Positions 24,396-37,500 of a DNA stretch of 64,000 nt are shown piece after piece (position 1 is the stretch's first letter; each line of letters begins with the position of its first letter). Made by a program: the position numbers and the translations under genes. The stretch covers positions 682,001-746,000 of the forward strand of contig JAWWNJ010000045.1 in assembly GCA_037176885.1 (NCBI GenBank). The letters are read 5' to 3'. The notes beneath the pieces are model-generated. The model made no database searches and had not been told where the DNA came from. It saw nothing but the letters and a program-made list of their open reading frames with translations. Source of the stretch: Favolaschia claudopus (taxonomy: Eukaryota; Basidiomycota; Agaricomycetes; Agaricales; Mycenaceae).

Positions 24396-27300
24396 ATGTC
24401 TAACTCTCGCGCCGAATCCCAGCCGGCGTACGGCCGTCGGCGGTCCAATACCGCCCAATCTCTTCTGCGTCCAATGCCACCTGCTACCCCCCTCAAAATT
24501 GGCGACTCGCAAGTTCTCAATTCTTGGGTTCATGATCTCAGAGACTCTACCAACGTCATCTTCAATCAGTCTTGGTGGCCTGGCGTTCGTGAGGGCGACA
24601 TGCTCAGTGTTTCTGCAGGATACAGCGGTGCCGAGGCTTTTGTTTTCATTGTTCCCCGTGACGAAGACTGCGCCAAACCGCAACTGCAGGTGTTCTCTCT
24701 GAAAGCAGTCCACGAGCATATCACTGACCAGTGTCTTAGATTTCCATACCTAAACCAGTCGCAGAAGCTTTCAAGCTGAAGAACAACAGTGATGTTTATG
24801 TGACCAAGGTGAGCCATCTCCCGCAGGACCGATGGTTAGGCTCCTGAAGGTTGGCGACAAATAATCGTCCCTCGAGGAGATTTTGTCCCAACTAATTTCT
24901 TGCTCCCGCGGCTTCTGAACTCGCCAAAACGAGTTATTTCGCGTGGCGGCCATTTTTCGAAATTTTTTGGGCCAAAAACTTGTCCGAACTCTTGTCGCCA
25001 ACTTTTGAGAGCATTACCACCGGTCCTTCTCCCACTGATTTTTTTCCTGTCACTAATTGGCGCAGGTTGATCCAGCCAATTACTCTGCAGACTTTGTAGA
25101 ATTCATCTTCCAAGACCAGTATCTTGGAAGGAGCGACATGTGGAGATTGGGCGAACAGTTGGTTGGGCAGTGTGTCTACACAGATCAAGAAGTTGCCTTT
25201 GTAGGTGGTATTGCTGCCAAGATCCAGACGATATATGTAGGCGGGAAGAAGGTACACGTGCCTGTAAAGCGACAGCGCAGCCGCTCATCGTTACAAGGTC
25301 CCTGCAGCTTGCGTAACTTCAGCCACCAAGAGCATCTTTCGTTCACTGTCCGCCAAAGTCACCATCTTCATTCAAGTCTGCCGCGAGCTATGGGAATTTG
25401 CCGGGGATGGCGAACGCTACAACGAGAAGATCGTCCATTCGTTCCTCCCTGCTCTATTCGCCAAGTGGCGAGAGGCCAACACGAACCACACCGTGACCAT
25501 CGTCCTGATATCCCGAGTCTACTACGACGCGACCGAAATCGATTACGCTGCAGGACCCCTCCGGCGAGACGAACGTGGCGCATGGTACAAGGATTTCTTC
25601 AAAGTCATAACCGACCTCGAAGTGATTCACGAGTGGAAACCCACTCTCGTGAGCCTCAAAGACTCGTTCTGGGATTTCCAGCGCGACATCCTCCTCACGC
25701 ACCACTACCACCGCGCCTCGCAGGACGGCACAGGTGGACCTGGCACGGAACAGGTGCGCCTCGTCGGCCGTCTGTCATTCGCACACGACGGGCCGATCCT
25801 CGAGGCGCTGAATATCGGCCTCAACCCGACCGAAACGCACTACATCGACCGCTCGCTCTCGTTGACGGGCTCTGCCACTATCGTCATTTCGCCTGGTACA
25901 GGCTATTACCGTGTCTCAAAGCAACTGTTGCGGCTTACGACGACGAGGATGCTCGACCAGGGATTTGGGCTGGATCTTATATGTCTCGCGAAGCATCCGT
26001 TGCATCAGAGTCCCATCTTCAGCTTTAGCGGGCCAGAACCGGAACGGGCCAAAGATGGCTATGGAGGTGCTGCCCAGCCGCGAGCGATGGACCCGCTGTG
26101 GGGCGGAGATGATGAATCGGCTAACCCAAGTGCGAATACGCGTACCTTTTGGTGGGAACCTTTTTGGGTGTCTGTCGCTTTTTGGGACAAACAGATGGAT
26201 TTGCCCTTCCGTGAAGATCGGTTGAGTGTTTGTCTTTATTCATACCTGGACAGTTTGCTTATACACCCTGAGTAGATTCATCGCGCGCGCGAAGATGCAT
26301 GAAATACAGATGCTGGGGCTTCTCGAGCACGACGTTATCTCTAGCATCGAGGTCCCCTTCCTGCCACCGCACTCCCAGGTTGAAGGCGGCAATAGTCCTG
26401 TGTGGGATGGCGAGGCGACTTGGCGACCACCGACCAAGGCAGAGGCTGATCAGTTCGATCTCGACCTTTTTGCGCTCAAGCCCGAGTCGAAGTCGACTGC
26501 CCCGCGCGACGCATGGTCATGGTCTTCGCAGCTTCCGCCGTCTGTTCAGCGGACAGTGGAGAAACGCGCATCGTTACGATACTCACGCACAGCTCCGAAG
26601 ATTGAAGAAGAAAGTCCTCGTCACATACACATTGAATTGTCCGCTGAGAAGAGCCCAACTCACGCTGTTGCGCCTTCCATGAGTGTGAGCACGCTTAGCT
26701 CGTCTCCGTCCCAGTCATCCATTCGCTCTGCACGCTCTACGCGATCATCGGCATCCAAGAAAGAGCGAAGTGAATCCGGCAACACCTCGCGTCCCTCCAT
26801 GGCTTCTAAACTCGCGCCTTCGTGGCTTTTCAATCCGTTCCGAAGCACGCCCAGCGAGCCGCAAACCACTTCCGTATCTGCCTCAGCTTCATCTAGTCCC
26901 GGATCCTCGTCATCGAACCTTCCCTCTGCCACGGCGCCTGCTCTAACCCGGATACAACCTTCCCCATCCAAACCCACAGTTGCGCAAAGCTCCTCCAGGA
27001 CCCCAATGCCAATCAAGCCGAAAAATTCCCCCACAAATCGACACAGCGTTGGTCGAACCTCTGAGGATGAGGGTGGAGGGATCGCCCCGCATCGCTCGTC
27101 GATCATCCGTCGTTCCCCCATCAACACACCCCCGCGGGACGAATCCTCATTTGGCAAGCGACGCAGCACGATAAGTTCTGCCCCATTATCGTCTTCGCTG
27201 CCCGGGCTATCCACCACCAATCCCTCGCGTCTGGACTGGTCAGTTTCTTATGCGCAGTCATCTCTCGCGCGGCGTTGGGAGCACATCTTCCCGCAGCCTC

Positions 27301-29583
27301 TCTGGAAGCACGACATCAAGTGGCCTTCCATCGTCACGCCTGGTTGTTTACCGCTCACAGTCGAGCACTTTCCCTCTGCGGCGGAGCTGGATACCTCGTA
27401 CGACGTATTTTCGTACGATTTTGTGCTCGATCCAGGTGAGATGCACTCGTTCATGGTAAAGCACCCAACGGTATCGCCGAAACGCGGGGCCGGGGACGAA
27501 ACGCTGCGCCGCGAATGGGCACTCGCGGTGATGCGAGGGATGGCGGCCGTGCGTTTGGCACAGGGGTTTCAGTTTGTGCTGAAGGTCCCGCGCATGGCTG
27601 GGGCACCGGACGAACATCAGAGGATACCGTCGTCGAGGCGGAGTAAAGCGTTTGCTTTGGAGGATGACTTCACTGCGCCGTTGAAACCGGCCGGGGCGGC
27701 GGAGGTGCTGCGCTCGACGGTGGACCCTGTGTACTTGAGCATGAGCAATGAGATTCACAGGATTTCGTACACGGACGAGGCGATTCAGGTTCGGCGGTAT
27801 GTGAGGCGGATGCCGCTGACTCGGCCGTTTAAATATGAGTGTCTTATTTGGCCGAAGTTGGGCGGAGGGTACACGGAACAGTCTTTGACTTTCACTTCGC
27901 ATGGGCTAGAGAACTATGGTTGGAACAGGTTAGTGAATTTTTTACATCTCGTCAGGCTAATTGCTGACGTGTGTTCCCAGTCTCGATATGCTCGTTGCCG
28001 GGTACGAGCATCAGTTCAACGAATCCCTTCGGTATTGGCGCACACGTTTTGTGGTCATCCCCACTACCGAGCCACCGTCATCCACCATCGAGTCTACTGG
28101 AGAACAGCTCAACGATGAGGAGACTCGAATCTTAGGCATCGAGAAACTCGCAGAGCAATTCACGAAATTGCGATGGAAGTCCCCTGATGAGAAAAACGCG
28201 CCCCCTCCTGTACGCTTCCTCCCGACAACTCTCAATCCAGCGGCCTCGGTCTTGGATGAGGCGCTTCTTGAGCAACTGGACCAGATCCATGCCGACGGGC
28301 CGCTACGAAAGAAGATGAAGAGTGAAAGGGAGATTGGTGATATGTCGCTGGCTGCGATTGCAAAAGCTATGAGGGCGGAGGATGGCGTGCGCATCAAGCA
28401 TAATCAGTGGCATCGCAATCAATATCCAGACTCGTTTACTGGTCATGACTTTGTGTCGTGGCTTGTACGGGAGTTTAGAGACGTCTCTTCGCGGGCGCAG
28501 GGTACGGAATGGGGGATCAAGCTGGAGGCGCAGGGTCTCTTTGAGCACTGCCGTGGACATCATGCATTTTTGGACGGGTACGTGGTTCTGTCGACCAGTT
28601 GTCGCTGCGTCGCTGATGAGCTCGATCAGTCATTACTTCTATCGCCTCAAAGGAGATTATGCTGTTCCTTCGACACCAAGGGGCTGGTTTGGGTCTCGCC
28701 GAATCATGGGAGATGCTCGACCGTCGATTCCGTCGTCTGCTTCGGTGGTCAATGCTACTCCACGGAATATCAGCCCGCGTCAGATCAAAAAGCGGCTGAT
28801 TCTCAGTCAGAGTATGGTCATTGACATTGACCCAAGTAAAGTTTGTGCTGTCCTTCATCACAAGTAGGACGATTCGCTGATGTGCTGTTCTTGCAGCGAA
28901 GCGACCAAGCAGAATCGGTCATCCTCCACCACGACATTATCCACAACCCTGGTACCGTCTTCCACTTTGAGCTGCACTGGATTGGCTCGACGGCACGATG
29001 CATCGAGGATCTACTCCGGCTGTGGAATCGCACCATCGAGCGGTATGGGCTCAAACTTGTCGAGGCATACGTGACTCAGATTAGCGACATCCGTGAGCGC
29101 AATGCCTTCCAGTCCTGCTTCCCTCTACGGCTCGCAATCGCACCCCCGAATGTACCCGATCTCGAAAAGCGCGTACCGCTAGGAACGAACACCGCGCAAT
29201 ACTTTGAATACGCGCTGCTGCGGCGTTTCAATTTCATTGTCGACATTGAGGCAGCGGATCTGTACCCTCCTAATGTTGACGTGATATACTCTTATCGACG
29301 CTCGCCTTTCAAGTACTCGCAATTCGTGCACCGTTCCGGGGTTGCCTTCGTGCAGGTTTTGGGTGGCGAGAAAGGATTTCTGTTCCTCACAAATAGGCTG
29401 ATGGGGCCGGGGCGGATGGGCACTACACATAAAACGAATCATCGGCCTGCCGTTGAGGCGGATAAGATCAGAATCGAGCTGACGCAGTTCTGCAGCGACG
29501 AAAACGTGTTGCGCAATTTCTATGAAGAAGAGATGGCGCTTTTGGCTCCTGCTCCGGAAGAGCCGCCGCCTCTGACAATCTAG
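24396..29583 (+). CDS. IML1: Iml1/DEPDC5-like subunit of the SEACIT/GATOR1 complex
   Basis: Iml1 is the vacuole/lysosome-associated GATOR1 (SEACIT) subunit that acts as GTPase-activating protein for Rag-type GTPases and restrains TORC1 when amino acids are scarce. Exons: 24396-24689, 24740-24808, 25066-25251, 25298-26220, 26276-27928, 27981-28577, 28630-28840, 28897-29583; total 1539 aa with all phases matching. The N-terminal domain is visible from PLKIGDSQVLNSW onward. Next comes the vWA-like Iml1 region (VTIFIQVCRELWEFAGDGERY, FLPALFAKWREANTNHTVTI). A long Ser-rich linker follows (about residues 560-800). The DEP domain is at about residues 1165-1240 (YPDSFTGHDFVSWLV). The conserved C-terminal block includes FHFELHWIGSTARCIEDLL and AYVTQISDIR. 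Intron 2 (257 nt) is much longer than the others (46-56 nt) and could hide a small exon. Confidence 0.92.
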
Positions 29584-29654
29584 ATGTTTTACAAAATTAT
29601 ACTATAATTCAGGAAATGTGTGTGTATGCGGCGAGTCATCCAACCCCCCAACTT

Positions 29655-31027
29655 CTACAATTTACTCTGCACGACGATGACACCAGCCTTCGCCTCCTCC
29701 GATTCCGCATTCTGCTCCCTCTCCGCCCACTGCAGCATTCCCTCGACCAATCGATCCACCTCGGCCTTCGTGTTGCCGGCGTGCATGCATAGCCGTATGC
29801 GGTCTTTGCCTTTAGGCACTGTCGGCCACGAGATGGGGAGGGCCACCATGCCGAGGGTGCGAAGATACGCGGATAGCGGCTTAGGGCGGGTGGTCATCAC
29901 CGGGACAATGGGAGATATGAGGGTGGACTGCTGGATGTGGGCGGGCAGGGCGAGGAGGTGGATCGGGACGGTGCGGAGGCGATGACGGAGTTGCTCGACG
30001 AGGTACCGCGAGACGGCGAGGACGTTTTCGGCGTGTTGCTGGGAGGTGCCGTCGATGAGCATGTCGAATGAGGTGTCAGCGGCGATGACGCTGGCGATGT
30101 TGAGGGAGGTGGTGTAGATTAGTGAACGCGCGTAGTTGATCATGTAGTCGCGGATTAGTACGGAGGTTAGTACGATTGCTGTGAATAGAATAAGTTTCGA
30201 GGGCAGGCGAGGAGAGAAGAAAAGAGCTTACCTCCGCTTGCAGCGAGAGCTTTTCCGAAGGTATGCAGACGAGCGAGGACTTTGTCCTCGAGGCCGAGTT
30301 CCGCGACACGCCCCCGTCCTTGCGGACCGAAGATGCCCGTCGCATGGGCTTCGTCGACAATAAGGTACCCGTTCCTCTGCGGGAAGTATTCCTCAATCGT
30401 CTCCGTGATCTCGACTAGGGGCGAGAACGTGCCGTCCATGCTGTACAAGCTCTCCACCGCAACGAAGAGGCTGCTCTGTCCCGTCCGCAGATCCGGCCGC
30501 TCGTCGAGCAGCTTTGTGAGGAGTGCGCGGAGGGAGGGGATGGAGTTGTGCTCGAAGGGGAAGGCGGCGTTGCGGACGCGGGAGGCGCGGATGCCGTCGT
30601 GGACTGAGGCGTGGATGTATTCGTCGTGGACTAGGACGTCTCCTGCCTGGGGGATGCATGAGAAAAAGCCCACGTTGGCGTCGTACCCGGAGTTGAAGAG
30701 GACGGCGGCTGGAGAGCCGAAGAACTGGGCAAGGCGGGCTTCGAGGGCGCTGTGCGCTTTGCCGTTGACAAGGAGTCTGGAGCCACCGGATCCAAGGATG
30801 TCAGGGGCAGCGTGGAGCTTGTTCAGGAAGCGTTCGCGCAGGATGGGAGAGCTGGCGAGTGAAAGATAATCGTTGGAGTTGAAGTCGGTGAGATCCGTGG
30901 TGCCCAATGTGAAGGTGCAGGGCTCTGGTAGCTTGCGTCGAATGTTTCGTTCCTCGCGAGAGTTGAGGGTAGAGATGAGCTGGGCCTCTAATGAGCTGCT
31001 CGCGATGGATTTGAGAGTCTTTGCCAT
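29655..31027 (-). CDS. PLP-dependent alpha-oxoamine synthase, BioF/KAPA-synthase-like
   Basis: Enzymes of this family condense an acyl-CoA with an amino acid; BioF makes 8-amino-7-oxononanoate for biotin. Exons 31027-30232 and 30178-29655 flank a 53-nt intron and encode 439 aa. Family landmarks in order: FNSNDYLSLASSP, GSGGSRLLVNGKAHSALE, AAVLFNSGYDANVGFF, DEYIHASVHDG, the cofactor-binding IVDEAHATGIFGPQGRG, and HTFGKALAASGG, whose lysine should form the Schiff base with pyridoxal phosphate. The N-terminus lacks an evident targeting peptide. BioF is favoured over ALA synthase or serine palmitoyltransferase by size and motifs, but the substrate is an inference. It converges with IML1, with 71 bp between the stops. 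TATATATA at about 31078 is a possible promoter element. Confidence 0.85.
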
Positions 31028-32001
31028 GGTGTGGTGCGGATTTACGCAGCGACGTTCAGGACCCAGGTTCAGAGATTATATATATCCTGCAGCAATGCGT
31101 GTTAGCTAGGCGGAACTTTCAAACGACATTGAGGGGGGGTTCACAGGAGCCCAACTTGGCTCAATCTGTCCCTGATATGTATTAGGACGATCGCCGGGAA
31201 ATAAGACACGCGATTCTTTGGGACTACTGCCCAACTGGGGAACGCAAAGATACAGTGGATTACTTCTTCGCTCTGGAAGAGTGCAAAAATGTGCATACCA
31301 GCTTGAAAATTAGCATTCAAAGCCGCGACCCGAAATTGGCGCTACTTGATCGAGATCGGCAAGTGTGGGTCTCCTGTGGAATGCCCCTAGAAACACGAAG
31401 TGAAAGAGACATCCACCTCCAACAAAATGAATCGCCGATATTGAGGGGAACCTGAACAAACTGACAACCAAGTTTTGGGGAAACGCTGGAAAGGTGCGGG
31501 GATTGCCGTATTCGGCTTTGCTTGCGGTGATTGCGGGGATTTGCAACCCTACACTAGGGTTAGGGCTTCTCCTTCCACTGTCACTGACCTCAAGTTCACC
31601 GGGACTGGCCGTGTCCGCTCATGCGTTTCTGAGGCTCTCCAAAGATTTAGATAAGTTAGGTCTTGGAGCAAATTTCACGGTAACCCGGTTTGTCCAAGTT
31701 CAACTTCTGGCAGTGACATTTCGGTGATTCGACGGTAAAATAGCCTCCAAGACTCCAAACTTCGGCTTTGAGGCCATTGCTTCGCATGGCAGTACGAATC
31801 CGGCTTTTCCCGAAATCTTTCTCAGGTGATTTTATCATTGATCCCATCTTTATCGATATAAGTGACCGCAGCAAAAATTTTCAAGTTGACTCGAACTCGA
31901 ACTTGACCCCTTTTCCGCTGCTTTCTCCCTCTCCTCACTGTCTTCACCGTTTCTTTACCCGTAACATGCTATTTACTGCTTGCTGAGAGTATTTTCAAAC
32001 T
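31028..32001. other. Intergenic region, no gene recognised
   Basis: It contains the 5' flank of the BioF-like gene and the upstream flank of the F-box-like gene. Short open frames here show no splice coherence or familiar motif. TAGGGTTAGGG at 31555 resembles a telomere repeat but is only 11 nt long. Confidence 0.45.
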
Positions 32002-33538
32002 ATGCTTGACACTGGTAAGCCTAAGAGGGAGTAAACTAGACGGGTTTAGTGTATTCTGACGGGCGAAACTTGAAGTTCCCGTAGAGATTTTGACGTTGAT
32101 AGTCCAAGGGGGAGCTTCCCCTCCTAGTCTGCAAACAAAACAAGAAATATACGACTATGATCTACGAAGACACCGATTGTATCAACTGTGTCGAAGCTTG
32201 AGACAGAAGATCGCCAACAACGCAGTATTTTGGACTGCACTGTATCTCGACAAGGCCGACCCATCTGGTCTATACAAATCAAAAATCCCCGTCCACGAGG
32301 GCATTGTTGCTGACCACGTTAACTTATGTGGACAGGGGCGACTGCTCAATGTTTTCTTCGGCTTGAAGTGCAATGGAAATCCGGCCTCGCTACACGAGAG
32401 GTTGTGGACACAGCTGATCGCCGGTAACGACACATGGGGCAACGTCCTCGTCTCCGCTAACACCACATGTCGAGCAGACGAGCGGTGTCTGCATTCCATG
32501 ATACAGGGCGGAATCTTACTTAACGCTTTGCGTCTCCAAAACTTCGCTGCCACCAGGAGGGAAGGGCAAATCGCCAACTGCGGCGGGCACAATGTCGTCA
32601 CTCTTTCGATAGCCGCACAGACGACCAGCATCACCATAGCAGTCCCGGCCAAAATCATTTCTTGGGCCCCGATCAACCTCAGATTATTGGACATACACAC
32701 AAAAACAGACGATACGATGTGGTGCCGTTTCTTCGAGAGTTGCCCCAGCCTGGAAGTGCTGGTGTGGCGAAGAGACGGTCCCGTTCGGGCGAAGAGGAGG
32801 GTCGTGGTCCCCTCCTTGCACGTCTTTCAGACGCGCAGTGTGACTTATCCGCCTCCCATCCTAGCCCCAAATCTGCAGACTATGATCATCACGGATGGAG
32901 GGGATCCATTCACTGCATCCCAGTTCAAGTGTCTCGTTGGGATCAGTCCCGTGCTGGAACATCTCGACATGTTGGCAAACCCCACGCGAAATATGGATGT
33001 CGAGGAGATCTTCCGCATTTCCACAAACCTGGTATCTCTGGCTGTCTCTACAACGGAAACCCGATCGACTTTATACGGCACAATCGCCACGCGGGCACAA
33101 AGTCAGTACATCAAATTTGGTTGTCGACAACTCCAGTCCGTGCAATTCGCGCGCGGCCCACCCATGAACGCCCGGGCGGTTACAGCCAGGAAGCGATATG
33201 AAGCGCTGTGTCGCGTGGCGTTTAAAGTGGAGCTGAACACCATTACGTTCGAACCGAGAGCCGAAAGGTTGGGGGTCCGGTATTTTCCTGGGGATATCAA
33301 GTTTGGGGAAGATGCGCAAGCGGAGTTGATCTCGGCGAATGGGATGGATCCACAGATGACGCGATTGTATGATCAGGACTTCGATCCATTCCGCCCGGAC
33401 ACGAAAGCCAACACTATCACTCTCATTATCCTCACGCTCGACGCCGATGGTGCGAGATCAATGTTCGCCCGAGGGTGGTATTATAAGGGGTTGTGCTATA
33501 GATTGTTCAGAGACAGGCCACCGCGAGATTCGGACTGA
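32002..33538 (+). CDS. F-box/LRR-like protein
   Basis: The model joins a 13-nt first exon (32002-32014, MLDT plus one base) over a 70-nt intron (GTAAGC...CCGTAG) to 32085-33538, giving 488 aa. The joined start reads MLDTEILTLIVQGGASPP, close to the F-box opening (LPxEIL..I) of Agaricomycete F-box proteins. LYQLCRSLRQKIANNAVFWTALYLD is the second half of the F-box. Leucine-rich segments follow (LRLLDIHTKTDD, SLEVLVWRRD, LQTMIITDGG, VLEHLDMLANP, TNLVSLAVST). The role would be substrate recruitment to an SCF ligase; the target is unknown. The start could lie farther upstream. Confidence 0.6.
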
Positions 33539-34072
33539 AGAAAGTGCACGTTGACTCGAAAAGCTGGATAGTCTTGCTATTAACGTTCCGATATAACATT
33601 CAATGCTACAGTTGCGACCGTTGTCTGCCGATCATCTTCGAACCTTTAGTCTATCTACTTGAAATGTCGTATTGCTACTACCTTGTCTCGAGATAACGCG
33701 CATCTCGCGTACCAGCCATGTTCCTCGTCAAAGGCTCTATGTACATCTTATTCTTGATACGCTGTTAAATCACGCTATATCTTACAACTTGTTTCTGAAT
33801 CGTAGTTAAAACGTGAACGCAAACATGTGTCGTTTGAATCTGCTACCCGCGTATTTAAATTTCGTCCAAGCTTGAGAGGACGCAATTATATCAGTCCAAC
33901 TTAATTTGCACTACATTTTGCATGTCGGTAGAACACGTTTCCCTGCTAAGCCACGAGACCTGCACCTTGAGGTCAATGAAAACCATGCTTCCTGCTTTGA
34001 CTGGATCCCTGTAACTGCCACAGTCCAATTTGACGGTCCATCCTCTTGGTCTGTTTTTAATCTGTAAAGCGG
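33539..34072. other. Flank of the outer Helitron-like element, boundary not resolved
   Basis: No gene was found. If the outer transposon ends here, its 3' terminus should carry a stem-loop. CGAGAT...ATCTCG at about 33692-33710 (6-bp stem) is one candidate, but nothing fixes the border. Confidence 0.35.
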
Positions 34073-34482
34073 TCAGCGACTGAACATTTTGCCGGGCAGT
34101 TTAATACGAGCCCTGTGTTGGATTCCATGTTCCTCGAATTTTGCACATTGTTCGTCAAAATAAGCGCCAATCATGATAGCGTCGTTTGTCCCAGGGTCTT
34201 CGAACCTTGGCGGCCCTATTTCGATGTAGTTGTCATATAGTCCCTCATACTGTTGACTTGTTAGCAGTAGGTAGGCTTAGAGGAAATGAAAGGACTTACT
34301 CGGCCAATGATCATGCCAAAACAGAAGGCCATAGGACGACCACAATAATCCACCTCACCGAATTTCTCAGGTTCGCTCCACCAGCATGCCGATTCCTCAG
34401 AGAGTACATTCAGCTGCCTTAACAGATTTGAAGCTGCTTGGTTACTGAGGGTGTCGAAGCGAGTGTAAGTCGGGAAGGACAT
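34073..34482 (-). CDS. Small spliced protein directly downstream of the Helitron-type ORF
   Basis: Exons 34482-34300 and 34249-34073 flank a 50-nt intron (GTAAGT...CAACAG) and give 119 aa; an in-frame ATG at 34503 would add seven residues. The text has no hydrophobic segment and looks globular (SEESACWWSEPEKFGEVDY, AFCFGMIIGR joined to YEGLYDNYIEIGPPRFEDPG, then AIMIGAYFDEQC). I do not recognise the family. It is on the same strand as the transposase and starts only 22-42 nt after that stop codon, an unusually tight spacing for independent nuclear genes. It may be a second gene of the element or a host gene next to its end. Confidence 0.55.
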
Positions 34483-34524
34483 GGTGATGGCGCTGATCAA
34501 CATCAGTAGGATTTGTAACGACCA

Positions 34525-37500
34525 TCAAAGCTCGGCGTATATTGCCGTGGCCAGTTTGTAGTCTGTGCCAGGCAAGGTGTGGATGTCCAGGGTATCGAAT
34601 GAATTGTAATTGCCCAAGAGCTGACAGCGACGCTTAAGCGTCATTCCGTCGTGATACCATGATATTTCGTTGCTGTCGATTAAAATGCAGGTGAAATGTT
34701 TGGCGGAAGCGGAATGATAAATGAAGCCTCGCAGAGCGAGAGTATTTATTGCGCCAGAGACGGTGAGACGGAAATGTAGCCTGGTTGTGGGTCTCACCTC
34801 CCTAATCATTGACATGCCAACGAATAGCAAAGGGGGCACGGAGGTGATTGTCGTTTGTCGCCGCAGCGATACTCGTGAACCGCGCCAACGACAAGCGGGA
34901 CACGCTCCGCTAGAGTGGTCCAAGTGGTAGTCAAACCACTGCTGAAGGTCGTATTGTCCACCTGCTGCTGCGGCCTGTCCATGAGGGGGGTAACCTACGA
35001 CATGTGGTGAGAGGGTATTGATAGTTCCCGCTGCTGAATATTGACACGTCTCACATGTCAAACGAGCTTCACCACAATTTTCCCCAGAATTCACAGCCTG
35101 GATCAAATTGTCAAGACGTAAGTAAGTGGGACCGAAAGGGAAATGAGCTGGCGTTGACGCGTGCAGCGCGTGTCTGAAGGTATCTCTTGCCATTTCGGGT
35201 GTCTTCGTCTCGTCTTGCAATATTCTCAACCAGATATCGAACATCGGATGAATGGCAGGTATTTTGTCGGACCATTTGGCACGGTCTAACTGCCAGATCC
35301 TCGTCATAGGTGTCAGAAGTGAATCATAGCCGCAGCTCCAGTCGTTGTTGTCCCAGATGAGTCCTATAGGATCGCCATTAGAAAACTGCACTCCTCTGGG
35401 ACGAGGAGGAGGAGGAGCGGTATAGGGCACGAATTTCACCTTAGGTTTGTCTGGTTTTGTCTTTACAGTCTTGACCCGTTTCGCCGACACGGTCTCACCC
35501 TTTTCAGCCGTGGATTTTCGCTTTTTCGAGTTTTGGCTTGTGGGCTCCACAATCCACTCAGAGTATTCCATTTCCGCTGGTATTTTATTATCAGTGTCTT
35601 TGATACTCGAGTGAAAGTGAGCGGGATCCTTCCTATCCTTATTCCACAACAGATAAGAGCGAATAAGCTGATTTCGGTATATGCCACGAACGCAGTCTGG
35701 CAGCCGGTCAGCGCATCGTAATTGCGTGATTTCATCCAGTAATTCTAGCTCCCGATACTCTTGGCGCAACCAGCCGCTGATACCGCAGGTAATTTGTTTG
35801 TCGGAGAAACTTTGAATGATAGCTGTGCTTTCTGCTTGAGTACCTCGTGAAAGCGCCACATAGTAATTGGAAAAGGATCGGCCGTGGTTCAAATGCACAA
35901 CATTGACGGGTCGCGATTTCCCTTGAGAATTGTAGTCAGTCATGGAGAAGTTTGGGAGGACTAAACATTGTTCACGCGTGATGGACAGCAACGTGTCGTT
36001 TGCAAGCAAAGCGGTGACGTGGGAAGCTACTCGGCTCACCGGCACGACATTTTCCGGTAAACCCGGTATCTGTACCTTCTTCGAGTCTTTAATCTTCAAT
36101 TCAACGAACAGGGTCTCAAGCACTCTTTGATTCTTTGGGCCCACAGCTTCCGTCCATCCCCTAACGATGCCTTCTTGGCCCTTGGTCATACATAGCTCCG
36201 TAGCTTCGTTCGCTTTCAACATTACTGGCATACCCATGCACAAGCTCAAACAACCTGGAATATGTTCTGCTGTTGTGGAAGCTGGCGCGTCCCACAGCTG
36301 CTTCTGCAGTTTCGGTCCTATGGATCTCATCTTCGCCTCCTCACACTTCCATTTTCTTTTGGACGCGGCGGTACTGCTAATTCTATCGATGGAGTAAAAG
36401 TGGTGAAGTTCTTGCCCAGCGTCTGCAGCGAATTGTATTGAACCAACATTGTTCATAGTGTCCTTATGGACGTTCCATGAAGTTATGACGGATACATGGC
36501 GATACTTGGCTTCCTTTAAGCTAGGGTAACCCGGTCGGTCACATACTACTCTTGTTCTCAGAAACTCGATATCTTCTGATGTGCATGCCGCATAACGCAT
36601 GTTTTCCAATGCAGTTCGAAGTCGGGCGTCAGCCTCGGATTGTGTGCGCTGACGCATATTTTGTCTGAGTATGACGACAGTCGTAAATCTATGCCACAGT
36701 ATTCGACCTAACACCGCGTGTTGGTCTTGAAGAGTGTCAGTAATCAATTGGAGGCTGATAGCACCATTGAATAACGCTGGGCCGGTGACGGGGGGAAGCT
36801 GAGCAAAGTCTCCCGCGAGGACAACATTCAGACCGCCGAACTCTACGTCGTGGACGTTCCGTGCCTTTGCCGCTTGGGCCGCTAACAGATGTAAGTCGTT
36901 GCATGCCATCATGGAAACCTCGTCCAAGAAAATATATTCTACTCCCAATATGCGCTCGTTAACTGCGGCTATGAGGTTTGCTTCATTTGTCATACCCGCT
37001 ATGTCGTCTTGATTCTTGCTTTTCCTATCTCTAGGAACTTTAAAAACCGAGTGGTAAGTAGAACCATTGACGTGCGCTGCTGTAGATCCAGTCGGACCCA
37101 GCACCATGAATCGATATCCTTCTTTCCGTCGTTCGAAGAAGGCGATGATCGCGTCGATCACTTGAGATTTACCGGTGCCACCCATACCGCCCAGGTACAT
37201 TCTCAATGGGTTTTTCAGTCCGCCTATGGAGGCGTGTTCAGCGACGAGGCGAAATGCACGAATTTGCTCGGAGTTCAAAGTGAATTCGTCGATAATATCT
37301 TGTATGTGTTTGTCGTTAGTTTTTTTGTCGATTGATCGCATACCGGTTAGATAATTCGCTGGAAGTACAGTCACATCGTTCAACAGGGGATAGTTTCCTT
37401 GGTTGTTTCCTGCGGACAGGACAGGCATGTCCGCGTATTTGTTCATAGTCAACAGCTTGCGTGTTTCTTTGGTGACATTGGCCCAAGCATTGCGCGTTTG

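Noticed and set aside
31555..31565. TAGGGTTAGGG, telomere-like, with CCCTAACCCTA at 50570-50580 in the opposite sense
   Set aside because: Each is only 11 nt, below what is needed to claim interstitial telomere repeats, and they do not coincide with any element border I could fix.
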